From contig JBFFXF010000010.1 of assembly GCA_041569895.1 (NCBI GenBank), positions 1 to 50,463 of the forward strand: a DNA stretch of 50,463 nt. The letters run 5' to 3'. Shown here in pieces: positions 33,015 through 43,086 of the stretch. The stretch is from JBFFXF01 sp041569895 (GTDB taxonomy: Bacteria > Planctomycetota > UBA8108 > JACQVS01). The number at the start of each line of letters is the position of its first letter. The first letter of the stretch is position 1. A program made the position numbers and the translations under genes. The notes under the pieces are model-generated. The model had not been told where the DNA came from, did not search any database, and was given only the letters and a program-made list of their open reading frames with translations.

Positions 33015-33818
33015 ATGCACACACTCGTCTACGTCGAACCGACGGCGGCCGGGGCGTGGGCGGTTGATCTTGCCCGGGCGATTGTCGCGGGCACCGGTGG
33101 GAAGCTCGTGCTGCTGACGTCGGAGGAGAGTCTGTCGCGGCGGCCCGGGTTGCTCGAGGAGACCCGGGCTCGGCTCGGGGATATTCCCGGGGTCACCGTC
33201 GAGACGCGCTCGCGGACGGGACGGCCGCGCGAGGCGATCATCGCCGAGGCGACGGCGACCTTTCCCGCGCTGACGGTGATCCCGCCGGCGGGACGGCGCG
33301 GGTTCGCCCGGTTGCTGCGGGGGTCGCGAGTGCGGGCGGTCGTCGGTCGCATGGCGTCGACGGTGATGGTCGCCCGCCGACCGGTGCACGAGCGCGTGCG
33401 CAGCGTGCTGGTGGCGTTCGGCGGCGGCCCCATGAGCGAGGCGACCGTGCTCGGCGCCATCGAGCTCGCCCGCGCGCTGGGCGCGTCGATCACGTTGCTG
33501 CACGTCTCGTCGGACGTCTCGCTGCCGAGAGTCTCGGCGACGGGAGAGAGCGCCGGCGAGCTCGCCGAGCGGCTTTGGAAGCTCGCCGCCGACGCGGGGC
33601 TCGACGCCGCCGTCCGGCTGCGCGACGGCATGGTGGTCCCCGAGGTGATCGCCGAGTGTCTCCAGGGCGGGCACGACCTCCTGATCATCGGCCAGCACCG
33701 CATCGCGCCCGAGGCGGGTGGCGCGCTCGCGGAGAACCTCGCGGTCGATCTCGCGGACCAGTCGCCGATCCCGGTGCTCGTCGTGCGCCCGCGGCAGGAG
33801 AGCTCCGGGACGCCTTGA
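33015..33818 (+). CDS. Tandem universal stress protein (UspA)-like protein
   Basis: I start at the second of two adjacent ATGs, which lies six bases after AGGAG. The ATG at 33012 is also possible. The 267-residue product contains two UspA-like alpha/beta halves: residues 1-125 (HTLVYVEPTAAGAWAVDLAR) and 130-265 (SVLVAFGGGPMSEATVLGAI, HDLLIIGQHR, IPVLVVRPRQ). The nucleotide-binding GxxG-x9-G loop is degenerate. A stress-response or regulatory role is typical of the family. No partner gene is evident, though an FAD oxidoreductase follows after 82 bases. Confidence 0.8.
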   Translation: MHTLVYVEPTAAGAWAVDLARAIVAGTGGKLVLLTSEESLSRRPGLLEETRARLGDIPGVTVETRSRTGRPREAIIAEATATFPALTVIPPAGRRGFARLLRGSRVRAVVGRMASTVMVARRPVHERVRSVLVAFGGGPMSEATVLGAIELARALGASITLLHVSSDVSLPRVSATGESAGELAERLWKLAADAGLDAAVRLRDGMVVPEVIAECLQGGHDLLIIGQHRIAPEAGGALAENLAVDLADQSPIPVLVVRPRQESSGTP

Positions 33819-33900
33819 CGCTCCCACGGGCGCGTGGGATAGTCGGGGCGGTCGCAAACGGCTTCCCTGTCACAAGAGACAAAGACGAGAGGTCCCGACG

Positions 33901-36009
<2,109 letters not shown>

Positions 36010-36013
36010 TCTG

Positions 36014-38695
36014 ATGAACCCGCTGCGCGCCACTCTGGGCCGTCTGGCCGTCGCGCTGGCGTCGATTCTCTGCGCGGTGGCGGCGGCGGGCGATCTGCCC
36101 GAGAGGCTGGAGGTCGTGCTCGGGAACACACGGCCGCTCGAGTTCCCGCGCGGAGCGCGGCTGCCGCTCTACGTGCTGCCGATCACCAGCACGCTCCGCG
36201 GCACCGAAGACGCAGCGACCGAGCGCGTCCTGCGCGAGCTCGACTCGCGCGGCATCGGGTACACCGTCGACTGGAGCCCGGGCGGCCGCGAGGAGACCCT
36301 TGCCGAGGGGCTCCGCGTCGGCGCCATCCAGCGACGGCTCGGGCTGCGGGTCGCGGTCAACGCCACGTCGTGCCTCTACGGCTTCTTCGACGGCGAGGCG
36401 CGGACGCTGCACGTCGACCGTGAGGGGCGGACGTTCGCGGACACCTCGTTCCCCGGCGGCCGCATCGGCTGCCCGTTCGCGCTCGAGCACCGCGTCGCCC
36501 CCATCCGCGAGCAGGTGGAGTACTTCCTGCGCGGCTACCGTGAGGCCGGCCTCGCCGTCGACTTCGTCTTCGCCGACTGGGAGATCGACGGGCCGATCGA
36601 GTGGAACGACGCGTGGGCGGCATCGCGACGGTGCACGCGCTGTCGCGAGCGCATCGGCGCGATCGACGACTTCCGGACGTTCCAGGCAGCGCTGCGGCGG
36701 ATTCGTTCGGAGCTCCAGCGCGCGGCGTTCGGCGACCTCGTGACGTCGTACTTCCCGCGGGCGCTCGTCGGCAACTACGGCGTGTACCCACACGACGGCT
36801 GGCGTTACTGGTACGACTACTTCGAGCGTCCGCCGGGGCCCGACGTCCCCCACCGCCGGGACGGTCGCGCCATCTATCGCGAGTGGTTCGACGAGTTCGG
36901 GCTCACGGGCTACACCTTCGCGATGCCGGTCGTCTACACGTGGTACCCGACGTACCTCTGGTACGACTTCGAGCCGGCCGACTACCGGTGGTTCTACAAC
37001 ATGCTGCTCGTCGGCTCGAACGCGGGACGGCACACGCCGGCGACGGTGCCGATCATCACGTTCGTCCACTGGACGACGACCGCGCCGCCCTCCGAGCCCG
37101 ACCCCCGCGTCGAGCAGTTCAGCGCCGAGAAGTACCGCGAGCTCCTCTGGCACCTCCTCCTGCGCGGCCACGACGGGCTCTTCCTCTGGTGCGTCACCAG
37201 CGAGCTGGCGACGGAGATCGCGCTCGTCCACGAGGTGTGGTCGGCGTCGCTCGAGCACCGCGAGATGCTCGAGCGCGGCGAGCCGATCGTCTTCGACGTG
37301 CCGACGGCGCCCGGTCCGGTCGTCTCGGCCGTGCGTCTCGGCCGGCGCGTGCTCGTGCGTCGCACGGACTTCGACGATCGCCGCGAGCCGGCTCGCATCG
37401 TCGTCGACGGCGTCGAGATCGAGGTGCCCCGCGCCGACGGCAAATGCCAGGAGATCGAGCTGCCCGCAGCGCCACGGCCGACGGCCCGACACGACGGTTT
37501 ACTGCAGCGTGACGGTCGTGCGATCTTCCCGATCGGCTTCTACGAGCGGCCCGAGAGCGACGAGGCGCTGCGCGCCATGGCGGAGGCCGGCGTCAACCTG
37601 GTCCGCTGCGACGATCGGGAATCGCTCGATCGCGCCGCCGGCGCCGGACTCCTCGGCTGGGTGTCGCTGCCGGTCCACGCCGGCGCCACCGACGCGCTGC
37701 GCGAACGCGTCGAGTCGATTCGCGATCACCCGGCCCTCGCCGTCTGGGAGGGACCCGACGAGATCGTCTGGACGTTCACCGCGTACAGCGGTCTCGCCAG
37801 GACGGCGGGCTACACGCGCGACGACTGGAAGGCGCAGACCGAGCGAGCGGTCGCGTACGCACGGCGGGAAGCGGCGCGGATCATCCCCCGGATCCGCGCC
37901 GGCGTCGAGCTCGTGAAGGAGCTCGACACCAGGGACAGGCCGTTCTGGATCAACGAGGCGGCGGACAGCGACGTCGAGTACGTCCGTGGCTATGTCGATT
38001 CGATCGACATCACCGGCTGCGATTACTATCCGGTGCGCCCACGTCCCGGCCCGCACATCATCGAGGGCATCGGCCAGCTGGTCGAGCGCTGGAGCGCCAT
38101 CGGCCGCGGCCGGCCCGTGTGGATGGTCCTGCAGGGGTTCTCGTGGCACGTCGCGAGGCCCGATCGCAAGCCGGCCCGGTATCCGACGTTCGCGGAGTCG
38201 CGGTTCATGGCGTACGACGCGATCGCACGCGGCGCTCGCGGCGTGCTCTACTGGGGATCGAACATGATCGACCTACCCGAGTTCCGCGAGTCGCTCTACG
38301 CGCTGACGTCGGAGCTCGCCGCCCTGCAGCCCTTCCTCGTGGCGCCCGCGCAGCCGGGCGTGCGCGCCGAGCTCATCGATGACCTCTTCGACGAGCCCGG
38401 CCGCGGCGTCGCGGTGACGGCCCGGCGCCACGGCGACGACTGGCTCGTCGTGCTGGTCAACGAGGACGCGCACAGGCGGCTCGGGGTCGACGTCACGGGC
38501 CTTGGCGCGCTCGAGGGCCGCCGCCTGGAGCTCCTCCACGGCGACGAGCCGTTGGTGGCTTCGCGAACCGGTTTCGTCACGCGCCTGCAGGCGTACGAGA
38601 CGAAGCTCTTCGTCACCGCGCCGGCGTCGCGCTGGGAGACCACCCGCACGGCCGGCCGCGATTTCGGCGCGGCGCCCTCCGCGAGCGACCGCTGA
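36014..38695 (+). CDS. Secreted two-domain glycoside-hydrolase-like protein
   Basis: The 893-residue product has a signal peptide (RLAVALASILCAVAAAG). Residues about 30-470 look like a TIM-barrel-type domain with FVFADWEIDGPIEWNDAWA, TSYFPRALVGNYGVYPHDGW and YTFAMPVVYTWYPTYLWYD, containing acidic residues that could be catalytic. Residues about 490-870 hold a second barrel-like domain (FPIGFYERPESDEALRAM, LAVWEGPDEIVWTF, GRPVWMVLQGFSWHV, GARGVLYWGSNM). I do not recognise an exact glycosidase family, and neither domain's catalytic pair is certain. Coupling with the FAD oxidoreductase suggests joint processing of a sugar compound. Confidence 0.65.
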   Translation: MNPLRATLGRLAVALASILCAVAAAGDLPERLEVVLGNTRPLEFPRGARLPLYVLPITSTLRGTEDAATERVLRELDSRGIGYTVDWSPGGREETLAEGLRVGAIQRRLGLRVAVNATSCLYGFFDGEARTLHVDREGRTFADTSFPGGRIGCPFALEHRVAPIREQVEYFLRGYREAGLAVDFVFADWEIDGPIEWNDAWAASRRCTRCRERIGAIDDFRTFQAALRRIRSELQRAAFGDLVTSYFPRALVGNYGVYPHDGWRYWYDYFERPPGPDVPHRRDGRAIYREWFDEFGLTGYTFAMPVVYTWYPTYLWYDFEPADYRWFYNMLLVGSNAGRHTPATVPIITFVHWTTTAPPSEPDPRVEQFSAEKYRELLWHLLLRGHDGLFLWCVTSELATEIALVHEVWSASLEHREMLERGEPIVFDVPTAPGPVVSAVRLGRRVLVRRTDFDDRREPARIVVDGVEIEVPRADGKCQEIELPAAPRPTARHDGLLQRDGRAIFPIGFYERPESDEALRAMAEAGVNLVRCDDRESLDRAAGAGLLGWVSLPVHAGATDALRERVESIRDHPALAVWEGPDEIVWTFTAYSGLARTAGYTRDDWKAQTERAVAYARREAARIIPRIRAGVELVKELDTRDRPFWINEAADSDVEYVRGYVDSIDITGCDYYPVRPRPGPHIIEGIGQLVERWSAIGRGRPVWMVLQGFSWHVARPDRKPARYPTFAESRFMAYDAIARGARGVLYWGSNMIDLPEFRESLYALTSELAALQPFLVAPAQPGVRAELIDDLFDEPGRGVAVTARRHGDDWLVVLVNEDAHRRLGVDVTGLGALEGRRLELLHGDEPLVASRTGFVTRLQAYETKLFVTAPASRWETTRTAGRDFGAAPSASDR

Positions 38696-38730
38696 GAGCG
38701 GGACGCGTCCCCCCGCGCATCGCGCCGCGG

Positions 38731-39720
38731 TCAGAGGACCTCGTCGCGCAGCTGCGGAAACACCTTCGACACCTTCGACAGCACGTAGTCGCCGTAGGTG
38801 CCCACGAAGTCGTGGATGCTGGCGCCGTCCCAGCGCTCGTGGCGGTCGTCGATGACGTCGGTGGATGGGTCGATCGGGCGCACCTGGGCGTCGACGTTCG
38901 GATCCAAGAAGAACGGGAACGAGAGGCGCTGCGTGCTGCTGACGTTGCGCACGCGGTGCGGCGTCGAGCGGTACAGCCCGCCGGTCATGCGGTCGAGCAT
39001 GTCCCCGATGTTGCAGACGAACGAGCCGGGAACCGGCGGGGCGGCGATCCAGCCGCTCCGCGACCTCACCTCGAGCCCCCCGGTCGCGTCCTGGCGGAGA
39101 ATCGTCAGGATGCCGTAGTCGGTGTGCTCCCCGACGCTCCACAGCTGCTCCTTCACCGTCTCCGGCGCGAGCGGCGGGTAGTTGAAGATCCTGAAGAGAA
39201 TCAGCGGGTCGCGCGTGTAGCGGTCGTGGAAGTAGGAGCGCTCGAGACCGAGGCTGAGCGCGATCGCCTCCATCAGCGTGTGACCGAGGCGCGTCAGCTC
39301 GTCGAGATACTCGAGGACGGTCTCGCGGAACCCGTCGATGTCCGGAAAGAGATTGCGACCGAAGAGCGGCGCGCCCGACCGCGTCTTCGGATGCTCCTCG
39401 CCGAGCTCGGCGCCGAAGTAGAGCCCCTCCTTCTGGTCCGGACGACCCAGGGTGAGCTCGTCGCCGACCGGGAAATAGCCGCGCCACGCGCGCCCGCCGA
39501 GCTCCATGCGGATCCGCATCTTCTCCTCGATATCCCGCGCGAAGAACTCCCGCGCCAGCCGCTCGAGCCGCCCCTGGAGCGCATCCGGCACGCCGTGCCC
39601 GACGACATAGAAGAACCCCCGGTCACGGCACGCCCCCGAGATCGCCGACGCGACCCGGTCGGCGTCCCGGGAACTCGAGCCGAACCCACACAGATCGATA
39701 ATCGGAATCGAGGTCCCCAT
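38731..39720 (-). CDS. 2-oxoglutarate/Fe(II) oxygenase, isopenicillin-N-synthase family
   Basis: The 329-residue cytoplasmic protein has the N-terminal family segment IPIIDLCGF, RGFFYVVGHGVP, the iron ligands His199 and Asp201 in GEHTDYGILTIL and His255 in STPHRVRN, and the co-substrate-binding RLSFPFF (Arg265, Ser267). Such enzymes hydroxylate or cyclise small molecules and several plant-hormone-like or antibiotic precursors. There is no neighbouring biosynthetic cluster to suggest the substrate. Its start codon lies about 30 bases from the end of a long G-rich (minus strand) array. Confidence 0.88.
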   Translation of the reverse strand: MGTSIPIIDLCGFGSSSRDADRVASAISGACRDRGFFYVVGHGVPDALQGRLERLAREFFARDIEEKMRIRMELGGRAWRGYFPVGDELTLGRPDQKEGLYFGAELGEEHPKTRSGAPLFGRNLFPDIDGFRETVLEYLDELTRLGHTLMEAIALSLGLERSYFHDRYTRDPLILFRIFNYPPLAPETVKEQLWSVGEHTDYGILTILRQDATGGLEVRSRSGWIAAPPVPGSFVCNIGDMLDRMTGGLYRSTPHRVRNVSSTQRLSFPFFLDPNVDAQVRPIDPSTDVIDDRHERWDGASIHDFVGTYGDYVLSKVSKVFPQLRDEVL

Positions 39721-40055
39721 CGCAAAGCTCCTGTCCCCCCCATTCTAACCGTCCCCGTCCCCCTTCCGTTCCCGTCCCCGTTCCCGTCCCCGTCCCCGTC
39801 CCCGTCCCCGTTCCCGTTCCCGTGCCCGTGCCCGGAACCAAGAGGAACGCAGATTACGCAGATTACGCAGATTGACGCAGACGGAACTCTGTCCCGGACC
39901 CTGTCTCGGTCCTCGGTCCTCGGTCCTCGGATCTCGGCATCGGAATCGGTCTCGGAATCGGTCATCCGACTCCGTCATCCGAAGCGGCCTCGGCCATCGA
40001 ACTCTTCACACCCTCTCCCCGAATCCCATACAATCCGTGTAAGGATCCACGACCG
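39721..40055. repeat. Composite repeat island: GGGGACG array, triple ACGCAGATT, TCGGTCC and TCGGAA units
   Basis: This 335-base divergent gap has a C-rich array at about 39751-39832 (G-rich on the minus strand, toward the oxygenase gene). Three perfect ACGCAGATT units lie at 39847-39873, GTCTCGGTCCTCGG tracts at about 39898-39930 and TCGGAATCGG tracts to about 39985. The order of modules matches 7881-8280. Confidence 0.9.
40005..40034 (+). promoter_or_regulatory. Candidate sigma70-type promoter for the FG-GAP protein gene
   Basis: TTCACA at 40005-40010 and TACAAT at 40029-40034 are separated by 18 bases, about 21 bases before the ATG at 40056. AAGGA between them and the ATG can serve as Shine-Dalgarno. 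This is the best-matching promoter I see in the window. Confidence 0.5.
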
Positions 40056-41252
40056 ATGAACCCACGCCGCACGGCAATCACGCTCCTCATCGCCCTCGCC
40101 TCCCCCCTCCCCGCCGGCGACGGGTTCCCCACCTTCGAGTACCACCGCATCGACACCATCGGCCGCCAGCTCGGTCAGACGTCGCTGGCCGACGTCGATC
40201 GCGACGGGGATCTCGACTGGATCGTCGGGCAGGCGGAGCGGGCCGGAGGCGACGTCTGGTGGTGGGAGTACCGGGCGCCCGATCGGTGGATCCGTCACCG
40301 GGCCGGACGGGGGAACACCGACGTCGGCGGCGCCGCGCACGACGTCAACGGCGACGGCTGGGTCGACCTGCTGTGCGGCTCGCGGTTGCTCCTCAACACG
40401 GGAAAGCCGCGCGAGGAGGAGTTCACGGGTCACGACGTCGGGACCATCTACTCGCACGACACCGAGTTCGCCGACATCGACGGCGACGGACGCGTCGACG
40501 CCATCGCCAACTGCGACCGCAGCGGGCTCTTCTGGTACTCGATCCCGGACGATCCGACGACGACGTGGCGCTCGCACACGATCGCGACGCGGGAGGAGCA
40601 CGAGGTGCACGCGGGCGTGTCGCCGAGGGCGGTCGGCGATCTCGACGGGGACGGCGACAGCGACGTCGTCACGGCGCAGGCCTGGTACGAGAACCTCGAC
40701 GGCAAGGGGCTGCGCTGGAAGCAGCGCAAGAACATCGATTTCGGCGAGCGGCACCGGTTCGGGATCGGCGTCCGCACGTGGGTGATCGATCTCGACGGCG
40801 ACGCGGACCTCGACTTCGTCCAGTCCGAGGCCGACAACCCCGACGGCCGCGTCGCGTGGTTCGAGAACGACGGCGCCGGCAACTGGACACGGCACATGAT
40901 CAAGGACGAGGGCGAGGAGCAGGACTTCCACTCGCTGATCGTCGCGGACTTCGACCTCGACGGGGATCAGGACGTCTTCTCCGGCGGCGGCCCGCTGTCG
41001 CGCAAGGACGACACACGCTGCTTCATCTGGGAGAACACCGCCGGACCCGGCGGCCGCCCGACGTCGAAGCACTGGAGGGAGCACGTCGTCGCGCGCAAGC
41101 CGTGCCACGAGGCCTTCGGCGGCGACGTCGACGGCGACGGCGACATCGACATCTGCTCGAAGCCCTGGTCGAGGGGTAACGAGCATTTCTTCCTGCGCAA
41201 CATGGCGAGAAAGCGACCGACAGCGACGAAGTCGGCGCAACCGCGGCGATAG
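40056..41252 (+). CDS. Secreted FG-GAP/VCBS repeat protein
   Basis: The 398-residue protein starts with a short signal peptide (TAITLLIALASPLPAG) and consists of repeated FG-GAP/VCBS-like units with calcium-binding Asp loops: DVDRDGDLDWIVG, DVNGDGWVDLLCG, DIDGDGRVDAIAN, DLDGDGDSDVVTA, DLDGDADLDFVQS, DFDLDGDQDVFSG and DVDGDGDIDICS. This predicts a seven-bladed integrin-like propeller. Such secreted proteins are frequent in planctomycetes and probably bind ligands or sugars. No enzyme domain is visible. Confidence 0.85.
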   Translation: MNPRRTAITLLIALASPLPAGDGFPTFEYHRIDTIGRQLGQTSLADVDRDGDLDWIVGQAERAGGDVWWWEYRAPDRWIRHRAGRGNTDVGGAAHDVNGDGWVDLLCGSRLLLNTGKPREEEFTGHDVGTIYSHDTEFADIDGDGRVDAIANCDRSGLFWYSIPDDPTTTWRSHTIATREEHEVHAGVSPRAVGDLDGDGDSDVVTAQAWYENLDGKGLRWKQRKNIDFGERHRFGIGVRTWVIDLDGDADLDFVQSEADNPDGRVAWFENDGAGNWTRHMIKDEGEEQDFHSLIVADFDLDGDQDVFSGGGPLSRKDDTRCFIWENTAGPGGRPTSKHWREHVVARKPCHEAFGGDVDGDGDIDICSKPWSRGNEHFFLRNMARKRPTATKSAQPRR

Positions 41253-41265
41253 CGTCCGGAGGCAA

Positions 41266-41279
41266 GCCCGGCAACGGGC
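41266..41279 (+). terminator. Possible terminator hairpin
   Basis: GCCCG and CGGGC flank GCAA, 14 bases after the stop of the FG-GAP gene. The stem is short and has no U-tract. Confidence 0.35.
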
Positions 41280-41329
41280 CGGCCTGTGGCGTCCGGCGGC
41301 CCAACGCTACCCGGCCGGCCCGACGCGCG

Positions 41330-41443
41330 ATGACCGAGAAGATCACCCGGCGACACCTCCTCCGTCTCGGCGGCGCCGCGTTCAGCGCGGGTGTGACCGG
41401 CGCGTCAGGACGATGGCGGCGTCGCTGGTCTGTCACCACCTGA
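41330..41443 (+). pseudogene. Orphan Tat signal peptide, probable 5' remnant of a lost gene
   Basis: A 37-codon frame starts with MTEKITRRHLLRLGGAAF and continues SAGVTGASG, a very good twin-arginine signal peptide. It then runs into Arg/Trp-rich sequence and a stop at 41441. Its 3' end lies opposite the last codons of the dehydratase gene, so the body of the exported protein is missing. I read it as the leader of a gene truncated by deletion, joined to the convergent gene. A short real peptide is less likely. Confidence 0.5.
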
Positions 41444-43036
41444 GGGCTCGTGCGGAGCGCGCGCCGCGGGGTCGCCATCCGGGGGACGCACCGACTGGAA
41501 CACGCGAGCGAAGTAGCCGGACATCTCCTCGATGATCTCCCCGCGCGCCGGCTCGTCGATGCCCGAGAGGATCCTCGCCAGCTGTTTCTTGAACTCGATC
41601 TGCATCTGTCTGGCGATCTGGATCCGCTGCGCCTGCGGCGAGCCCGCCCCGTGCATCGACTCGGTGAGGTAGCCGACCGCGTTGCGCCCGAGCGTCATGT
41701 TCTCGATGAGCCGCAGCATGCGCACGCGGTCCTCCGTCGACACTTCCTTGCGCCCCCGGAGGTACTTCTCGAGCAACGGTCCGGTCTCCGGGTCGAGGAG
41801 ATCACGCTCCGACGGCATCGTCACGACGAGTCCGCCGGCAAGGTCCTGCGCCAGGCGCCCGATCTCGTAGGGCATTTTCGTCACGTGGTGCTTGCAGACG
41901 TTCGCGAGCAGGTCATCGTTGAGGTAGCAGCCGCTCTTCATCTCGTGCGCCTGCCAGCTCGAGGCGATGCCGGTGCCGTAGATGGTCTCGTTGAGGTGGG
42001 TCATCTCGACCAGCTTCTCGCGGATGTGCGAGACCGCCTCGACGCCGTTGTAGTCCGCGATCGCCGCGGCGGCGCCGATCAGCACGTCGCCGACGCCGCA
42101 CTTGCAGACGTAGCTGCGCCGGTGGTAGCAGGTGAACCGCTCGACCAGCATCGCCGCGAACTCGTGCTCGCCGTCCATGAAGATGCGCTCGTTGGGGATG
42201 AACACGTCGTCGAGGAGGACCATCGCCTCCTGGCCGCAGTAGCGCGCGTTCCCCGCGTCGATCGATCCGCCCTCCATGCTCCGCGTGTCGCAGGACTGCC
42301 GGCCGTAGATGTACGTGACGCCCTCCGCGTCAGTCGGGAAGGCGCCGACGATGGCGTACTCGCGGTCCTCCGGCCCGAGCCGGATCGTCGGCATGACGAT
42401 GATCCAGTGCGAGTTGATGCAGCCGGTCTGATGCGCCTTCGCGCCGCGCAGGTAGACGCCCTCCGCCGTCCGCCTGACGACGCGGACGTAGAGATCGGGA
42501 TCGTCCTGCTGATGCGGCGGGCGGCTGCGGTCCCCCTTGACGTCCGTCATCGCGCCGCCGACGACGTAGTTGCGCCGGTGCATCTCGGTGAGGAACCCGG
42601 TCAGCCGCGAGTGGTAGTCGGTGCCGTGGGCCTCGTCGATCTCGAAGGTCACCGAGTGGAGCGCGTTGAACGCGTCCATGCCGACGCAGCGCTGGAAGCA
42701 GGTGCCCGTGAGCTGGCCGAGCCGTCGCTGCATCTTGTTCTGCATCACCAGGTCCTCCGGGCTGGTCGCGATGTGGAGGAAGCGGTTGATGCGCTCGCCG
42801 GTGAACGGCGAGATCGCGGTGGCGAGCTCCGGCTCGCTCGCGGCGAGATCGTAGGTGGCGGCGACGGCGTTGATCGAGGGGCGGATCATCGGGTGGTCGG
42901 CCGGCTCGTCGACGAGCTCTCCGAAGAGGTGCACCCTGAGCCCGCGTCCCCGCAGGCTCTCGACGTAGTCCGCTCCGGTGACGATCCTCGCCGGGGCGGT
43001 TTCCTGGACTCTCCGGACGTCTGTCGAGCTCTTCAC
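41405..43036 (-). CDS. abfD: 4-hydroxybutyryl-CoA dehydratase / vinylacetyl-CoA isomerase-type flavoenzyme
   Basis: A GTG start with AGGAG eight bases upstream gives 543 residues. The protein belongs to the 4-hydroxyphenylacetate 3-hydroxylase superfamily. It has features of the 4-hydroxybutyryl-CoA dehydratase branch: a Cys pair in GTCFQRC (Cys113, Cys117), YHRRSYVCKCGVGDVLIGAA (His305, Cys311, Cys313) and KAHQTGCINSHWIIVMP. In the clostridial enzyme two N-terminal Cys, one His and one more Cys bind a 4Fe-4S cluster next to FAD. The equivalent positions look present, though the spacing of His to Cys differs by one. It would dehydrate 4-hydroxybutyryl-CoA to crotonyl-CoA. No other gene of that pathway is nearby. 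The C-terminal 25 residues are Pro/Ser-rich. Confidence 0.78.
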   Translation of the reverse strand: MKSSTDVRRVQETAPARIVTGADYVESLRGRGLRVHLFGELVDEPADHPMIRPSINAVAATYDLAASEPELATAISPFTGERINRFLHIATSPEDLVMQNKMQRRLGQLTGTCFQRCVGMDAFNALHSVTFEIDEAHGTDYHSRLTGFLTEMHRRNYVVGGAMTDVKGDRSRPPHQQDDPDLYVRVVRRTAEGVYLRGAKAHQTGCINSHWIIVMPTIRLGPEDREYAIVGAFPTDAEGVTYIYGRQSCDTRSMEGGSIDAGNARYCGQEAMVLLDDVFIPNERIFMDGEHEFAAMLVERFTCYHRRSYVCKCGVGDVLIGAAAAIADYNGVEAVSHIREKLVEMTHLNETIYGTGIASSWQAHEMKSGCYLNDDLLANVCKHHVTKMPYEIGRLAQDLAGGLVVTMPSERDLLDPETGPLLEKYLRGRKEVSTEDRVRMLRLIENMTLGRNAVGYLTESMHGAGSPQAQRIQIARQMQIEFKKQLARILSGIDEPARGEIIEEMSGYFARVFQSVRPPDGDPAARAPHEPSGGDRPATPPSS

Positions 43037-43086
43037 GGTGGACGCTCCTGTGGTGCTCGGGCCCTCCGAGAGGCCCCCGCGCCGCG

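Noticed and set aside
38700..38711. Perfect palindrome GGGACGCGTCCC between convergent genes
   Set aside because: It has no loop and no U-tract, and a 12-base GC palindrome is not rare at this base composition, so I did not call it a terminator.
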